The notes: generated by a model from the sequence alone, not told the origin. A DNA stretch of 64,000 nt from Rhodovulum sp. (GCA_020637615.1 JACKKC010000009.1:1-64000), one strand, 5' to 3'; positions 25,766 to 34,443 are shown, counted from the stretch's first letter. Program-made: numbers and translations.

Positions 25766-26983
25766 TCAGGCGACGGCGCGCGCCAGGGCGCACTGGCTCC
25801 AGAGCGCGCCGAGCGCACGGGTCAGATGATCGAGATCGGCCTCGCTGTGCAGCGGCGAGGGCGTCAGGCGCAGCCGCTCCGTGCCCTTGGGCACGGTGGG
25901 ATAATTGATCGGCTGCACGTAGATCCCGTATTGGTCGAGCAGGATGTCCGAGAGCATCTTGCACTTGACCGGATCCTTGACCATCACCGGCACGATATGG
26001 CTCGGGTTGGGCAGATGCGGGATGCCCATCGCGTCGAGCCGCGCCCGCAGCTTCCGCACGTTGGCGCGCTGGCGCAGGCGCTCCGCATCGCTGGCCTTGA
26101 GATGGCGGATGCTCGCCCGCGCCCCGGCCGCTACCGCCGGCGGCAGCGCCGTGGTGAAGATGAAGCCGCTGGAGAAGGAGCGCACGAAGTCGACCAGCGC
26201 CGCCGAGCCGGTGATGTAGCCGCCCATCACCCCGAAGGCCTTGCCGAGCGTGCCCTCGATCAGCGTGATGCGGTCCATCAGCCCGCGCTCCTCGGCGACG
26301 CCGCCGCCGCGCGGCCCGTAGAGGCCCACCGCATGCACCTCGTCGAGATAAGTCATCGCGCCGTGCTTCTCCGCGACCTCGACGATCTCCTCGACGGGCG
26401 CGATGTCGCCGTCCATGGAATAGACGCTCTCGAAGGCGACGATCTTCGGCCGCGCCGGATCGAGAGCCGCGAGATGGCGGTCGAGATCGGCCGGGTCGTT
26501 GTGCCGCCAGATGCGCTTCTCGCAGCGGGCGTGGCGGATGCCCTCGATCATGCTGGCGTGGTTGAAGGCGTCCGACAGGATCACGCAATCCTCGATCCGC
26601 GACCCGAGCGTCCCCAGCGAGGCCCAGTTCGAGACATAGCCGGAGGTGAAGATGAGCGCGGCCTCCTTGCCGTGCAGATCGGCGAGCTCGCGCTCCAGCA
26701 ACACGTGTTCGTGATTGGTGCCGGAGATGTTGCGCGTGCCGCCGGCCCCGGCGCCGCAGCGGTCGAGCGCCTCGTGCATGGCGGCGAGGACCACCGGGCT
26801 CTGCCCCATCCCGAGATAATCGTTCGAGCACCAGACCGTCACCTCGGTCGGGCTCTCCGGGCCGCAATACCGCTTCGCTCGGGGAAAGGCGCCGCTGCAG
26901 CGCTCGAGTTCCGCGAAGACGCGGTAATTGCCTTCCTTTCGCAGCGAATCGAGCTGCCGGCGAAAGAGCCCGTCAAAATCCAT
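25766..26983 (-). CDS. hemA: 5-aminolevulinate synthase
   Basis: HemA condenses glycine with succinyl-CoA to 5-aminolevulinate, the C4 entry to haem and, where present, bacteriochlorophyll. The protein has 405 residues. The PLP lysine is in EGTLGKAFGVMGGYITGS, and AGAGGTRNISGTNHEHVLLE, DEVHAVGLYGPRGGG and YVQPINYPTVPKGTERLRLT are conserved. The C4 pathway is the alphaproteobacterial one, which supports the taxonomic call. The 236-base upstream gap carries a perfect FNR-type box (27185-27198), as expected for oxygen control of hemA by FnrL in Rhodobacter relatives. Confidence 0.97.
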   Translation of the reverse strand: MDFDGLFRRQLDSLRKEGNYRVFAELERCSGAFPRAKRYCGPESPTEVTVWCSNDYLGMGQSPVVLAAMHEALDRCGAGAGGTRNISGTNHEHVLLERELADLHGKEAALIFTSGYVSNWASLGTLGSRIEDCVILSDAFNHASMIEGIRHARCEKRIWRHNDPADLDRHLAALDPARPKIVAFESVYSMDGDIAPVEEIVEVAEKHGAMTYLDEVHAVGLYGPRGGGVAEERGLMDRITLIEGTLGKAFGVMGGYITGSAALVDFVRSFSSGFIFTTALPPAVAAGARASIRHLKASDAERLRQRANVRKLRARLDAMGIPHLPNPSHIVPVMVKDPVKCKMLSDILLDQYGIYVQPINYPTVPKGTERLRLTPSPLHSEADLDHLTRALGALWSQCALARAVA

Positions 26984-27184
26984 CGATCGTTCCTTCGCCC
27001 TATTCCCCGTCGCGGCCGTGACGATGCCTGACCCGTTCCCGACCCTGCACCCGCGCTGGCCCGATCCCCTACCCGGACGCGGGAGTCAACACCGTCGCGC
27101 CGCCCGTGGCAACCCCGACTCGCCGCATCCCGCGAATCCCTTCGGCCTGCCCGTCCAGCCTAGCGATCGCCACGCGGGCGTCCC

Positions 27185-27198
27185 TTGATTTTGATCAA
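27185..27198. promoter_or_regulatory. FNR/FnrL-type binding site upstream of hemA
   Basis: TTGAT, four bases TTTG, then ATCAA is an exact match to the FNR consensus TTGAT-N4-ATCAA. It is centred about 208 bases upstream of the hemA start and 22 bases from the end of the DUF2130 gene. FnrL activates hemA under low oxygen in Rhodobacter sphaeroides. The distance means the hemA promoter would have a long leader or a second promoter. Binding is inferred. Confidence 0.75.
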
Positions 27199-27219
27199 AC
27201 GCGCGGCACGAGCCATCGT

Positions 27220-28449
27220 CTAGGCTTCGCCCTCGGGCGCGTCGAGCATCGGCAGGTCGAATCCCTCGATCTCGCCCAGGGCCTTGCCGGCGATGCCCTG
27301 CAGGTCGCCGTACATTCCCATCGTCGCCTCGACGACACCCTGGATCTGCATCTCGCGCTTGGCCCAGAGGCGGGTCATCGCCTTGCGCTCGCGGGCCAGA
27401 TCCTCGGACATGTCGCGGAACCGCTCGACGATCGCCTCGACGCGGTGCCGGAATCGCGGCCCGGTCAGGTAGTCGTAGACCAGTTCCATCTTGGTGCCCT
27501 CGCCCTCGCGCATCGCCCGCGCCGCCGCGAGCTCGATCAAGGACTGCCGCAGCGCCACCGCCAGCGGAAAGGCCGAGGCCCAGTCCGAGACCCAGATCCC
27601 GTCCACCGGGCCGAAGCGCTCGACCCCCTTCGGGAGCGCCTGGCTGACCAGGATCGCCACCTCCGCCCCGCAGCCGCGCTGGTCGTTGCGCAGCTTGGCG
27701 AGCCAGCCGTCGTTCCAGCCCTTGGTGCGCTTGCTCTCCCAGAGGATCGCGCCGCAGCCCTGTCCGCCCGGCGAGACCACGCGCTGTACCACGTCCGCAC
27801 CGCTCTCGCCCTTGGGCACCGGCTCGACGGCATCATGCGGGAAGCGGCTCCGAAGCAGGCTTTCGAGCTCCAGCTCCAGCACCTCGCCTTGCAATTGCTG
27901 CGAGCCCTGCTCGGCCTTCTGCTTTAGCGCCTCGATCTGGCGCTGCATGCCCGCAATCTGCTCCTCCTTCTCGGCGACCTTGAGCCGAAAGGCCGCCTCG
28001 CCCTCCGCCCGCGCCTTGTCGCGCACGCCCGCCAGCGCCTCCGTCACCCGCGTCTCCACCGTCAGCTCCAGTTCGCGCTGCTGGTCCTCCAGCGCGCGGG
28101 CCTTGCGCAGCATCTCCGCCTGCGCCGCCTGGGCCGTGCGCAGCTTCTCGTCCCGCTCGGCGAGAACCGCCCGCAGGCCCTCGAGCTCGGCCGCGGCGGA
28201 TTCCGCCGCGCTGCGCTTCGCCGCCTCGGCCAGATCGGCGCTGAGCGCCGCGACCCGCGCCTCGACCTCCCGCGCTAGCCCCGCCTCGCTCGCCCGGACC
28301 GCCTGCTCCCGCGCGGCGATGGCCGCCCGCTCCGCGGCCAGCTTCGCCTCGTACTCCCGCCTCGTCGCGGCCAGGAGCGGCGCGGCGAGCGATTCCGTCA
28401 GCCGGATCTCGGTCGCGCAGGCCGGGCAGGTGATGGTGACGTCTCCCAT
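27220..28449 (-). CDS. DUF2130 domain-containing protein
   Basis: This 409-residue protein begins with a short zinc-finger-like segment, TITCPACATEIRLTESL. A long coiled coil follows (about 25-230), rich in A, E, R, Q and K, then the DUF2130 C-terminal domain with LLRSRFPHDAVEPVPKGESG and ILWESKRTKGWNDGWLAKLR. That domain belongs to the restriction-endonuclease-like fold in profile studies, so a nuclease-related role has been suggested but not shown. The ATG at 28449 is chosen over an upstream in-frame start, because the first residues then begin at the CPAC motif. The gene is monocistronic. Confidence 0.82.
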   Translation of the reverse strand: MGDVTITCPACATEIRLTESLAAPLLAATRREYEAKLAAERAAIAAREQAVRASEAGLAREVEARVAALSADLAEAAKRSAAESAAAELEGLRAVLAERDEKLRTAQAAQAEMLRKARALEDQQRELELTVETRVTEALAGVRDKARAEGEAAFRLKVAEKEEQIAGMQRQIEALKQKAEQGSQQLQGEVLELELESLLRSRFPHDAVEPVPKGESGADVVQRVVSPGGQGCGAILWESKRTKGWNDGWLAKLRNDQRGCGAEVAILVSQALPKGVERFGPVDGIWVSDWASAFPLAVALRQSLIELAAARAMREGEGTKMELVYDYLTGPRFRHRVEAIVERFRDMSEDLARERKAMTRLWAKREMQIQGVVEATMGMYGDLQGIAGKALGEIEGFDLPMLDAPEGEA

Positions 28450-28576
28450 GGAAGGATTTCTGCACCGCGCGCCCCGCAGCGGCAACAGCCATGTGATACG
28501 GGCTCCTGAACCTGTAGCGTGGTCGTGCTGTGATGCGGCCACGGCGCCCGGCGGTCGGACGCACGTCCCTCCGAGA

Positions 28577-28635
28577 AACCGGCACCTGGCAATGCCTCGC
28601 TGATGCCGGTTCGGAGCGTCGCCCCGGCCGACCGA
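28577..28635 (+). repeat. Hairpin repeat family D, copy 1
   Basis: A perfect 8-base stem AACCGGCA (28577-28584) / TGCCGGTT (28604-28611) encloses CTGGCAATGCCTCGCTGA. The block GGCAATGCCTCGCTG then GCCGGTTCGG, with a trailing GACCGA, recurs at 42456-42510 and on the minus strand at 34401-34443. It lies in the 202-base gap upstream of the DUF2130 gene and downstream of the sugar ABC permease. Confidence 0.6.
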
Positions 28636-28651
28636 TCCATCCGGCAGCCCG

Positions 28652-29695
28652 TCAGAAATAGCTGCGCCGCAGGTTGTTCTTGGCGGTGTCGAGCAGGACG
28701 GCGGCGAGCACGAGCAGGCCCTGGATCATCATGGTGTAATGCGGCGGCATGCCCATGACGTTGATCGCCGTCTGGATCGAGGAGAGCAGCAGCACGCCGG
28801 CGAAGACCCCCGAGAGCCGGCCGACGCCGCCCCGGAGGCTGACGCCGCCGATCACCACCGCCGCGAAGGCCTGGAAGAGCATGCCGATCCCGAGATTGGC
28901 CGTGGCGCCGGCGGTGCGGGAGGCGAGCAGCCAGCCGGCGAGGCCGGCCAGCATGCCCGAGAGCAGGAACGCGAGGATGACGTTGCGCGCGACGCGGATG
29001 CCGGCGCGGTTGCTCGCCACCGCATTGCCGCCGATCATGAAGAGATGCCGCCCGAAGGGGGTCTTGGCGAGCAGGAACGAAAAGACGAGATAGACCGCGA
29101 TCAGCACCCAGGCGAGTAGCGGCACACCGAGCAGCCGCTGCACCGCCACCCCGCGCAGCGCGTCGGGAAGCCCGTAGACCGAGCGCCCGCCCGAGAGCGC
29201 GACCACAAGGCCGCGGCCCCAGATGTAGGAGGCGAGCGTCACGATGAAGGCGTTGATCTCGAAGCGCACCACCAGGAGGCCGTTCAGCGCGCCGACCGCC
29301 GCCCCGACGCCGAGCGCCATGGCGAGCGAGACCGGGAAGGCGAGCCAGGCGGGGTCGAGTTCCAGCCCGCCACCGGCGCCGCCGGTGCCGAAGGTGAGCG
29401 CGACCAGCATCGCGGCCAGCGCCATGACCGATTCGACCGAGAGATCCATCTCGCCGGCGATCAGCGTCAGCGAGAGGCCCACGGCGATCACGCCGACGAA
29501 GGTCGATTGCTCGAGGATGTTGAGGAAGATGCCGATCTGCAGGAACTTCGGGATGAAGAGCCCGAAGGCGGTCAGGGCGATCAGCAGGATCAGCCAGACG
29601 AGATTGTCGAGCACGAAGCCCAGCACCGGCCGGTGACGGGCCCGGCCGGGCGTCGGCGCCGGTCCGGCCGCAGGGGAAGGGGTCTGGGGCGTCAT
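28652..29695 (-). CDS. Sugar ABC transporter permease (CUT2 family)
   Basis: This 347-residue inner-membrane protein has about eight to ten hydrophobic helices. It matches RbsC/XylH/FrcC-type permeases (BPD_transp_2), with SLTLIAGEMDLSVESVMALA, NGLLVVRFEINAFIVTLASY and a late GGVSLRGGVGRLSGVFAG. It forms the channel for the receptor and ATPase encoded upstream. It is separated from the receptor gene by a strong hairpin, so it may be expressed at a lower level. Confidence 0.92.
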   Translation of the reverse strand: MTPQTPSPAAGPAPTPGRARHRPVLGFVLDNLVWLILLIALTAFGLFIPKFLQIGIFLNILEQSTFVGVIAVGLSLTLIAGEMDLSVESVMALAAMLVALTFGTGGAGGGLELDPAWLAFPVSLAMALGVGAAVGALNGLLVVRFEINAFIVTLASYIWGRGLVVALSGGRSVYGLPDALRGVAVQRLLGVPLLAWVLIAVYLVFSFLLAKTPFGRHLFMIGGNAVASNRAGIRVARNVILAFLLSGMLAGLAGWLLASRTAGATANLGIGMLFQAFAAVVIGGVSLRGGVGRLSGVFAGVLLLSSIQTAINVMGMPPHYTMMIQGLLVLAAVLLDTAKNNLRRSYF

Positions 29696-29710
29696 GGCTG
29701 TGATCCGCTA

Positions 29711-29739
29711 GGGCGGGCGCCCGTCACCGGCGCCCGCCC
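29711..29739 (-). promoter_or_regulatory. Strong intra-operon stem-loop between receptor and permease genes
   Basis: A perfect 11-base stem, GGGCGGGCGCC and GGCGCCCGCCC, flanks a 7-base loop in the 61-base gap after the sugar-receptor gene. Stem-loops here are known in binding-protein operons, where they protect the receptor mRNA and reduce downstream expression. Without a T-run it may act by attenuation or mRNA stabilisation. The role is inferred. Confidence 0.65.
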
Positions 29740-29756
29740 GGGTCTGCGTCAGGGCG

Positions 29757-30806
29757 TCACTCGAGCGCCTTCACCGGTTCGGTCGGCGGCTGGAGGTTGC
29801 CCCAGAACTTCGGGTCGTCGACGTTGTCGGGCGTGATCGCGGCGCCGGGGATCTTGATGTTGGGTCCCCAGTCCTCGATCGTGAGCTCCGATTGCAGGCC
29901 GGTGATGTCGTAGGTGCCGGGCTGGAGTTCCTCGTGGTTGACCACCTTGTCCGCGAAGATCGCCAGCGCTGCGGCCTGCGCATAGAGGGGCTGCTCCACC
30001 TCGACCTGCAGCCAGCCGTCGCGGATCAGGTCGAGCCCGACCGGCGCGCCGTTCGAGGACATCATCAGGATGTCGCCGGGCTGCTTGCCCTGGGCCTCGA
30101 GCACGGCGGCCACCGCCACCGAGAGATGCGCGGCATGGCTGAAGATCAGGTCGATGTCGGGATTGGTCAGCAGCTGGTCCTGGGCGATGTTGCCCGCGTT
30201 GGTCGCGTCCCATTGCATCGCGGCATGGGTGATGATCTCGATGTCCGGGAATTCCGCGAGCTTCTCCTCGAAGCCCATCTGGATGTCGAGCGTGTAGGGA
30301 TCGCCCGGATCGCCGAGGATCTGGAGGATCTTGCCCCGGGGGGCGCCGTTCTTCTCGGTCAGCAGCCGCAGCGCCTCGTCGGCGGCGATGTGCCCGATCT
30401 CCACGGTGCCGGCGACCGAGGTGAGGTCGGAGGGCGTGGAGGTGATCTGGCGGTCGAAGATCATCACCGGGATGCCGGCGGCGCGCAGCTTCTCGATGCC
30501 CGGCTTGATGGCGTCGAAATCGACCGCGGCGAGGATCACCGCCGCAGGGTCGAGATTGAGCACGTCGTCGACCTGGTTGAGCTGCAGGTCGCTGCGATTC
30601 TGGCCGTCGAGCGCGGTGACCTCGTAGCCGACGTCGCCCATGAACTTGGTGATCGCGTCGACCGAGCCGGTCTGGAACTCGTCGAGCAGCGTCGGGACGA
30701 GATAGTAGATCATGCCCTTGCCCTGGGCGAAGGCACTGCCGAGGCCGGCGACGGCGAGCGCCGTCGCGAGCAGGGCGGTGGCGCCGATGCGCTTCAATCC
30801 GGTCAT
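29757..30806 (-). CDS. Sugar ABC transporter substrate-binding protein
   Basis: This 349-residue periplasmic receptor has a signal peptide (ATALLATALAVAGLGSAFAQ) and a type I fold (Peripla_BP_4). Motifs include NRSDLQLNQVDDVLNLDPAA, IPVMIFDRQI and SNGAPVGLDLIRDGWLQVEV. It resembles FrcB/RbsB-type receptors for fructose, ribose or xylose, and the exact sugar is not readable. Its ATG overlaps the ATPase stop as ATGA. The gene order is ATPase, receptor, permease. Confidence 0.92.
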   Translation of the reverse strand: MTGLKRIGATALLATALAVAGLGSAFAQGKGMIYYLVPTLLDEFQTGSVDAITKFMGDVGYEVTALDGQNRSDLQLNQVDDVLNLDPAAVILAAVDFDAIKPGIEKLRAAGIPVMIFDRQITSTPSDLTSVAGTVEIGHIAADEALRLLTEKNGAPRGKILQILGDPGDPYTLDIQMGFEEKLAEFPDIEIITHAAMQWDATNAGNIAQDQLLTNPDIDLIFSHAAHLSVAVAAVLEAQGKQPGDILMMSSNGAPVGLDLIRDGWLQVEVEQPLYAQAAALAIFADKVVNHEELQPGTYDITGLQSELTIEDWGPNIKIPGAAITPDNVDDPKFWGNLQPPTEPVKALE

Positions 30807-31606
30807 GTGCTTGCTCCCTTTTCTGGTTGGACTTGCTCGTTCCGCGGCGCGGCGCCGATGCGCTCGATGCCGCCGGTTATCAGGTGCACGACCTCGTCGG
30901 GGCTGGTCTCGCCGGTGCGCAGGTCGCCGGCGATGGCGCCCTGGCGCATCACGACGATGCGGTCGGCGACCGCGAAGGCCTGGGCCATGACATGGGTGAT
31001 GAGGATCACGCCGATGCCGCGGGCGCGCACCCGGTCGACGGTCTCCAGCCCGCGGCGGGTCTGCTCGACGCCGAGCGCGGCGAAGGGCTCGTCGAGGATG
31101 ACGAGCTTGCCGCCCCAGTGCACAAAGCGGTTGAGCTCGATCGCCTGGCGCTGGCCGCCGGAGAGATGCTCGACCTTGGTGCGCAGCGAGGGGATCTGCG
31201 TGCCGCCGGCCGCGAGCGCGCGCGCGGTCTCGGCCTCCATCTCGCGGTCCCTGAGGACGGGCAGGCCGAGCACGCGGCGGGTCAGCTCGCGGCCCATGAA
31301 GAAATTGGCGACCACGTCGAGGTTCGTGCAGAGCGAGAGATCCTGGTAGACGGTCTCGATGCCGACGGCCTTGGCGTCGCCGGGCGATGTGAAATGCCGC
31401 TCGATGCCGTCGTAGACGACGCGGCCCGAGCTCTGGCGCTGCTCGCCGGCGACGATCTTGACCAGGGTGGACTTTCCCGCGCCGTTGTCGCCGAGGAGCG
31501 CCACCACCTCGCCGGGAAAGACCGAGAGCGTGACACCCCGGAGCGCTTCGATCGCGCCGAAGCTCTTGCGGATGTCGATGAGCTCGAGCAGCGCTGCGGC
31601 GGGCAA
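30803..31606 (-). CDS. Sugar ABC transporter ATP-binding protein (single NBD, FrcA-like)
   Basis: This 267-residue ATPase has Walker A GDNGAGKST, signature LSGGQRQ and Walker B KLVILDEPFAALG. CUT2 ATPases of the RbsA/XylG type are about 500 residues with two fused domains. This one has a single domain like FrcA of the fructose transporter, so it probably works as a homodimer. The TTG start at 31606 follows GGAGGGAGGGG at a suitable distance. An upstream in-frame extension through repeat family A is judged spurious. The ADP loop FAALGVEQTRRGLETV is also FrcA-like. Confidence 0.88.
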   Translation of the reverse strand: MPAAALLELIDIRKSFGAIEALRGVTLSVFPGEVVALLGDNGAGKSTLVKIVAGEQRQSSGRVVYDGIERHFTSPGDAKAVGIETVYQDLSLCTNLDVVANFFMGRELTRRVLGLPVLRDREMEAETARALAAGGTQIPSLRTKVEHLSGGQRQAIELNRFVHWGGKLVILDEPFAALGVEQTRRGLETVDRVRARGIGVILITHVMAQAFAVADRIVVMRQGAIAGDLRTGETSPDEVVHLITGGIERIGAAPRNEQVQPEKGAST

Positions 31607-31750
31607 AGATCCCCTCCCTCCACGGCTTCGCCGCCAGAATGGCCGATGCGGCGGTCCCGGGGCAAGCATCGAATCCCGAGCGGCTTCCGGCGGAAGGCCA
31701 GGGTGGTCGCTGGGTGCCGCGTATCCTCTCCAACCTGTACCGGGGCTCTT

Positions 31751-31993
31751 GCCGGCGATTCCCGTTCCGCCCGCGGCAGGGGGTTCCAGCCTGATCGACC
31801 CGCGGCGATCGGGCCGCGCCGGCCCTGCCGGGGGCCGGCGCAGCCCGATCCTCAACCGACGGTGAAGCTCCACTCCCCTCGCCCTGCGGCTTGCGCCTCC
31901 GGGCGACCGGACCGGGCGACGCGCCACCGGCACCTCGCCTTTTCGGTCCGGGGGCATGCTCCGCGGGCCACGCGGGGCGCGGCCATTTTCCAG
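31751..31993 (-). repeat. Dispersed repeat family A, copy 2 (243 bases)
   Basis: This copy aligns along its whole length with 54588-54830, also 243 bases, and in part with 1-84. Conserved blocks include CGATCGGGCCGCGCCGGCCC, GATCCTCAACCGA, ACCTCGCCTTTTC and GGTCCGGGGGCATGCTCCGC. It fills half of the 487-base gap between the ABC ATPase start (31606) and the hemE stop (32094). In minus-strand terms it lies about 100 bases after hemE. The remaining bases of the gap show nothing I can name. Confidence 0.8.
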
Positions 31994-32093
31994 TTCCCGG
32001 AATCGGCTTCGGGCCGCAGGGCCGGTAGGGAGATTGAAATCTGGTCCAGCGTGCGCCCGGCGTCGCCATCCGGCCCGGCGGAAGGCCACGCCC

Positions 32094-33131
32094 TCAGCCG
32101 CGAATCGCCGCCAGCATGCGTTCCACGTTCGCGGGGGCGGCGTCGGGGGTGATGCCGTGGCCGAGGTTGAAGACATGGGGGCCGCCGGAGAAGGCCTCGA
32201 CGCAGGCGCGCGTGGCCGCGTCGAGCGCGGGGCCGCCGGCCACCAGCAGCAGCGGGTCGAGGTTGCCCTGCACGCAGAGCCTGGGCTGGATCTCGGCCGC
32301 CGCCCAGGCCGGGTCCACCGCGGCGTCGAGCGCGCAGCAATCCACGCCCGTGGCCGCGGCGAAGGCTGCATAGCCGCCGCCCGCGCCGCGGGGAAAGCCG
32401 ATGACCGGCACGGATGGATGCGCCGCCCGGATCGCCGCGACGATGCGCCGGGCGGGCTCGATGCAGTAGCGCCCGAAGAGCGGTCCGGGCAGGGCGCCGG
32501 CCCAGCTGTCGAAGAGCTTGACGGCCTCGGCCCCGGCCTCGATCTGGCGCGAGAGATAGAGGATCGTGGCGTCGGTGATGCGCTCGATCAGCGCGTCGAA
32601 GGTGGCCGGGTCGCGGTAGAGCAGCATGCGCGCCGGCGCCTGGTCGGGCGTGCCCCGGCCCGCGATCATATAGGTCGCCACCGTCCAGGGTGCGCCGGCG
32701 AAGCCGATCAGCGCGGTCTCGGGCGGGAGCTCGGCGGCGACCCGCGCGACGGTCTCGTAGACGGGGCCGAGCCGCTCGTGGATCGCGCCGGCGGGCTTCA
32801 GCCGGGCGAGGTCACCCGCGCCGGTCACGGTGGAGAGCCGCGGCCCCTCGCCTTCGGCGAAGCGGAGCTCGGCGCCGAGCGCCTGGGGCACCAGCAGGAT
32901 GTCGGCGAAAAGGATCGCGGCGTCGAAGCCGTAGCGCCGGATCGGCTGCAGCGTGACTTCCGCGGCGAGCTCGGGGCGGTAGCAGAGGTCGAGGAAGCTG
33001 CCCGCCTGCGCCCGCACCGCGCGGTATTCCGGCAGGTAGCGCCCCGCCTGGCGCATCAGCCAGACCGGCGGGACGGGAAGACGCTCGCCGGCCAGCGCGC
33101 GGAGCATGGGTTTCTTCGGGCGCAGGGTCAC
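32094..33131 (-). CDS. hemE: Uroporphyrinogen decarboxylase
   Basis: HemE removes four carboxyl groups from uroporphyrinogen III to give coproporphyrinogen III. The 345-residue length is typical. The N-terminal signature PVWLMRQAGRYLPEYRA carries the conserved active-site arginines, and GFAGAPWTVATYMIAG and NLGHGITPDAAPANV are standard family blocks. It diverges from hemC across 77 bases, so the two haem genes may share control. Confidence 0.97.
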   Translation of the reverse strand: MTLRPKKPMLRALAGERLPVPPVWLMRQAGRYLPEYRAVRAQAGSFLDLCYRPELAAEVTLQPIRRYGFDAAILFADILLVPQALGAELRFAEGEGPRLSTVTGAGDLARLKPAGAIHERLGPVYETVARVAAELPPETALIGFAGAPWTVATYMIAGRGTPDQAPARMLLYRDPATFDALIERITDATILYLSRQIEAGAEAVKLFDSWAGALPGPLFGRYCIEPARRIVAAIRAAHPSVPVIGFPRGAGGGYAAFAAATGVDCCALDAAVDPAWAAAEIQPRLCVQGNLDPLLLVAGGPALDAATRACVEAFSGGPHVFNLGHGITPDAAPANVERMLAAIRG

Positions 33132-33208
33132 GGGCGGCGATCCAGTTGCGGTCAGGGCCGGGCGACCTTACAGACATAGCCCGGAATGAAAAGGGATGCC
33201 CGGCGCCC

Positions 33209-34150
33209 GTGACACGCGAATTGCCCGACCCCGACCGGCCGCTCAGGATCGGCACCCGCGGCTCGCCGCTGGCGCTCGCCCAGGCGCGCGAGACGCGCGG
33301 CCGGCTGATGGCGGCGCACGGACTGCCCGAGGCGGCCTTCGTGATCGTGCCGATCAAGACCACCGGCGACCGGGTGCAGGACCGCCCCCTCGGCGAGATC
33401 GGCGGAAAGGGCCTCTTCACCATGGAGATCGAGGCGGCGCTGCTCGAGGGGACGATCGACATCGCGGTGCATTCCATGAAGGACATGCCCACCGCCCAGC
33501 CCGACGGGCTCGCCATCACCTGCTACCTGCCGCGCGAGGACGTGCGCGACGCCTTCGTCGCGCTCGACGCGGCGGGGCTGGAGGACCTGCCGGCGGGGGC
33601 GGTCGTTGGCACCTCGAGCCTGCGGCGCCGGGCGCAGCTGCGCCATCGCCGGCCGGATCTCGGGGTGGTCGAGTTCCGCGGCAACGTGCAGACACGCCTG
33701 CGCAAGCTCGAGGAGGGGGTGGCCCGGGCGACGTTCCTCGCCATGGCCGGGCTGCGGCGGCTGGGGCTCGATGCGGTGGCGCGCGCGCCGATCCCGCCGG
33801 AGACGATGCTGCCGGCGATCGCCCAGGGCGCGATCGGCGTCGAGCAGCGCTCGGGCGACGACGCGGTCTCCGCGCTGCTCGCGGCCATCCAAGACCCTCC
33901 CACCGCGCAGCGCCTGGCCGCGGAGCGGGCGTTCCTCGCCGCTCTGGACGGGTCCTGCCAGACCCCGATCGCGGGGCTGGCGGAGCTCGACGGCGACCGG
34001 ATCCGGCTGCGCGGCGAGATCCTGCGGCCCGACGGCTCGGAATGCCTCACGGCCGAGGCCTCCGGCGCGGTGGCGGATGCCGCGCGCCTCGGTGCCGCAA
34101 TGGGCGCGGAGCTGCGGGGCCGGGCGGCGCCGGATTTCTTCGCCGCCTGA
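33209..34150 (+). CDS. hemC: Hydroxymethylbilane synthase (porphobilinogen deaminase)
   Basis: HemC polymerises four porphobilinogens into hydroxymethylbilane. The protein has 313 residues. Conserved blocks are RIGTRGSPLALAQA, GGKGLFTMEIE, AVHSMKDMP, GTSSLRRRAQL and GNVQTRLRKL. The dipyrromethane cofactor cysteine is in DGSCQTPIAG. GTG at 33209 gives the usual family start just before the first beta strand. An in-frame start at 33146 would add 21 unconserved residues and overlap the hemE promoter. Confidence 0.96.
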   Translation: MTRELPDPDRPLRIGTRGSPLALAQARETRGRLMAAHGLPEAAFVIVPIKTTGDRVQDRPLGEIGGKGLFTMEIEAALLEGTIDIAVHSMKDMPTAQPDGLAITCYLPREDVRDAFVALDAAGLEDLPAGAVVGTSSLRRRAQLRHRRPDLGVVEFRGNVQTRLRKLEEGVARATFLAMAGLRRLGLDAVARAPIPPETMLPAIAQGAIGVEQRSGDDAVSALLAAIQDPPTAQRLAAERAFLAALDGSCQTPIAGLAELDGDRIRLRGEILRPDGSECLTAEASGAVADAARLGAAMGAELRGRAAPDFFAA

Positions 34151-34154
34151 GCCC

Positions 34155-34319
34155 TCAGCCGGCGATCAGGCCCTGCCGGAGCATCGGCAGGAGCCCGGCG
34201 GCCGCCAGCCCGACGAGGACGCCGATCAGGAAACGCAGGCCCGGCCGCCGCCAGAGCGGCGCGGCAAGGCCGAGCAGGCCGCAAATCAGGCCGTAATAGG
34301 CCAGCGTGATCGGGTCCAC
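34155..34319 (-). CDS. Small two-helix membrane protein (54 residues)
   Basis: This short frame converges with hemC, its stop lying four bases after the hemC stop. It starts GTG with AGGGGAG five bases upstream. It encodes MDPITLAYYGLICGLLGLAA, a loop WRRPGLR, then FLIGVLVGLAAAGLLPML and RQGLIAG. The two hydrophobic helices with a positive loop, the GC-rich third positions and the good ribosome site argue that it is real. Small proteins of this layout are often found beside S49 protease genes. No function is known. Confidence 0.65.
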   Translation of the reverse strand: MDPITLAYYGLICGLLGLAAPLWRRPGLRFLIGVLVGLAAAGLLPMLRQGLIAG

Positions 34320-34400
34320 GGCATCTCCCCTGCGGTTCTGCGACCAGGTTCCCGCATAGTGGACGGGCCAGATCCTGTCATACGATATCAGAGAGAATCG

Positions 34401-34443
34401 ATCGGTCTACGGGCAGCCGAACCGGCGACAGCGCGACATTGCC
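34401..34443 (-). repeat. Hairpin repeat family D, copy 3 (degenerate)
   Basis: On the minus strand this reads GGCAATGTCGCGCTGTCGCC, GGTTCGG, a short spacer and GTAGACCGA. It aligns with 42456-42510 and 28577-28635. The left stem arm is not conserved, so this copy would not fold as well. It lies in the 241-base gap between the small membrane protein and the S49 peptidase gene. Confidence 0.5.

Noticed and set aside
30803..31993. Longer version of the sugar ABC ATPase extending upstream through repeat family A
   Set aside because: A well-spaced ribosome site precedes the TTG at 31606, and the upstream residues come from a repeat that occurs elsewhere without this gene.
33132..33208. Replication origin next to hemE, as in Caulobacter
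   Set aside because: The gap between hemE and hemC is only 77 bases, is GC-rich and has no DnaA-box cluster.
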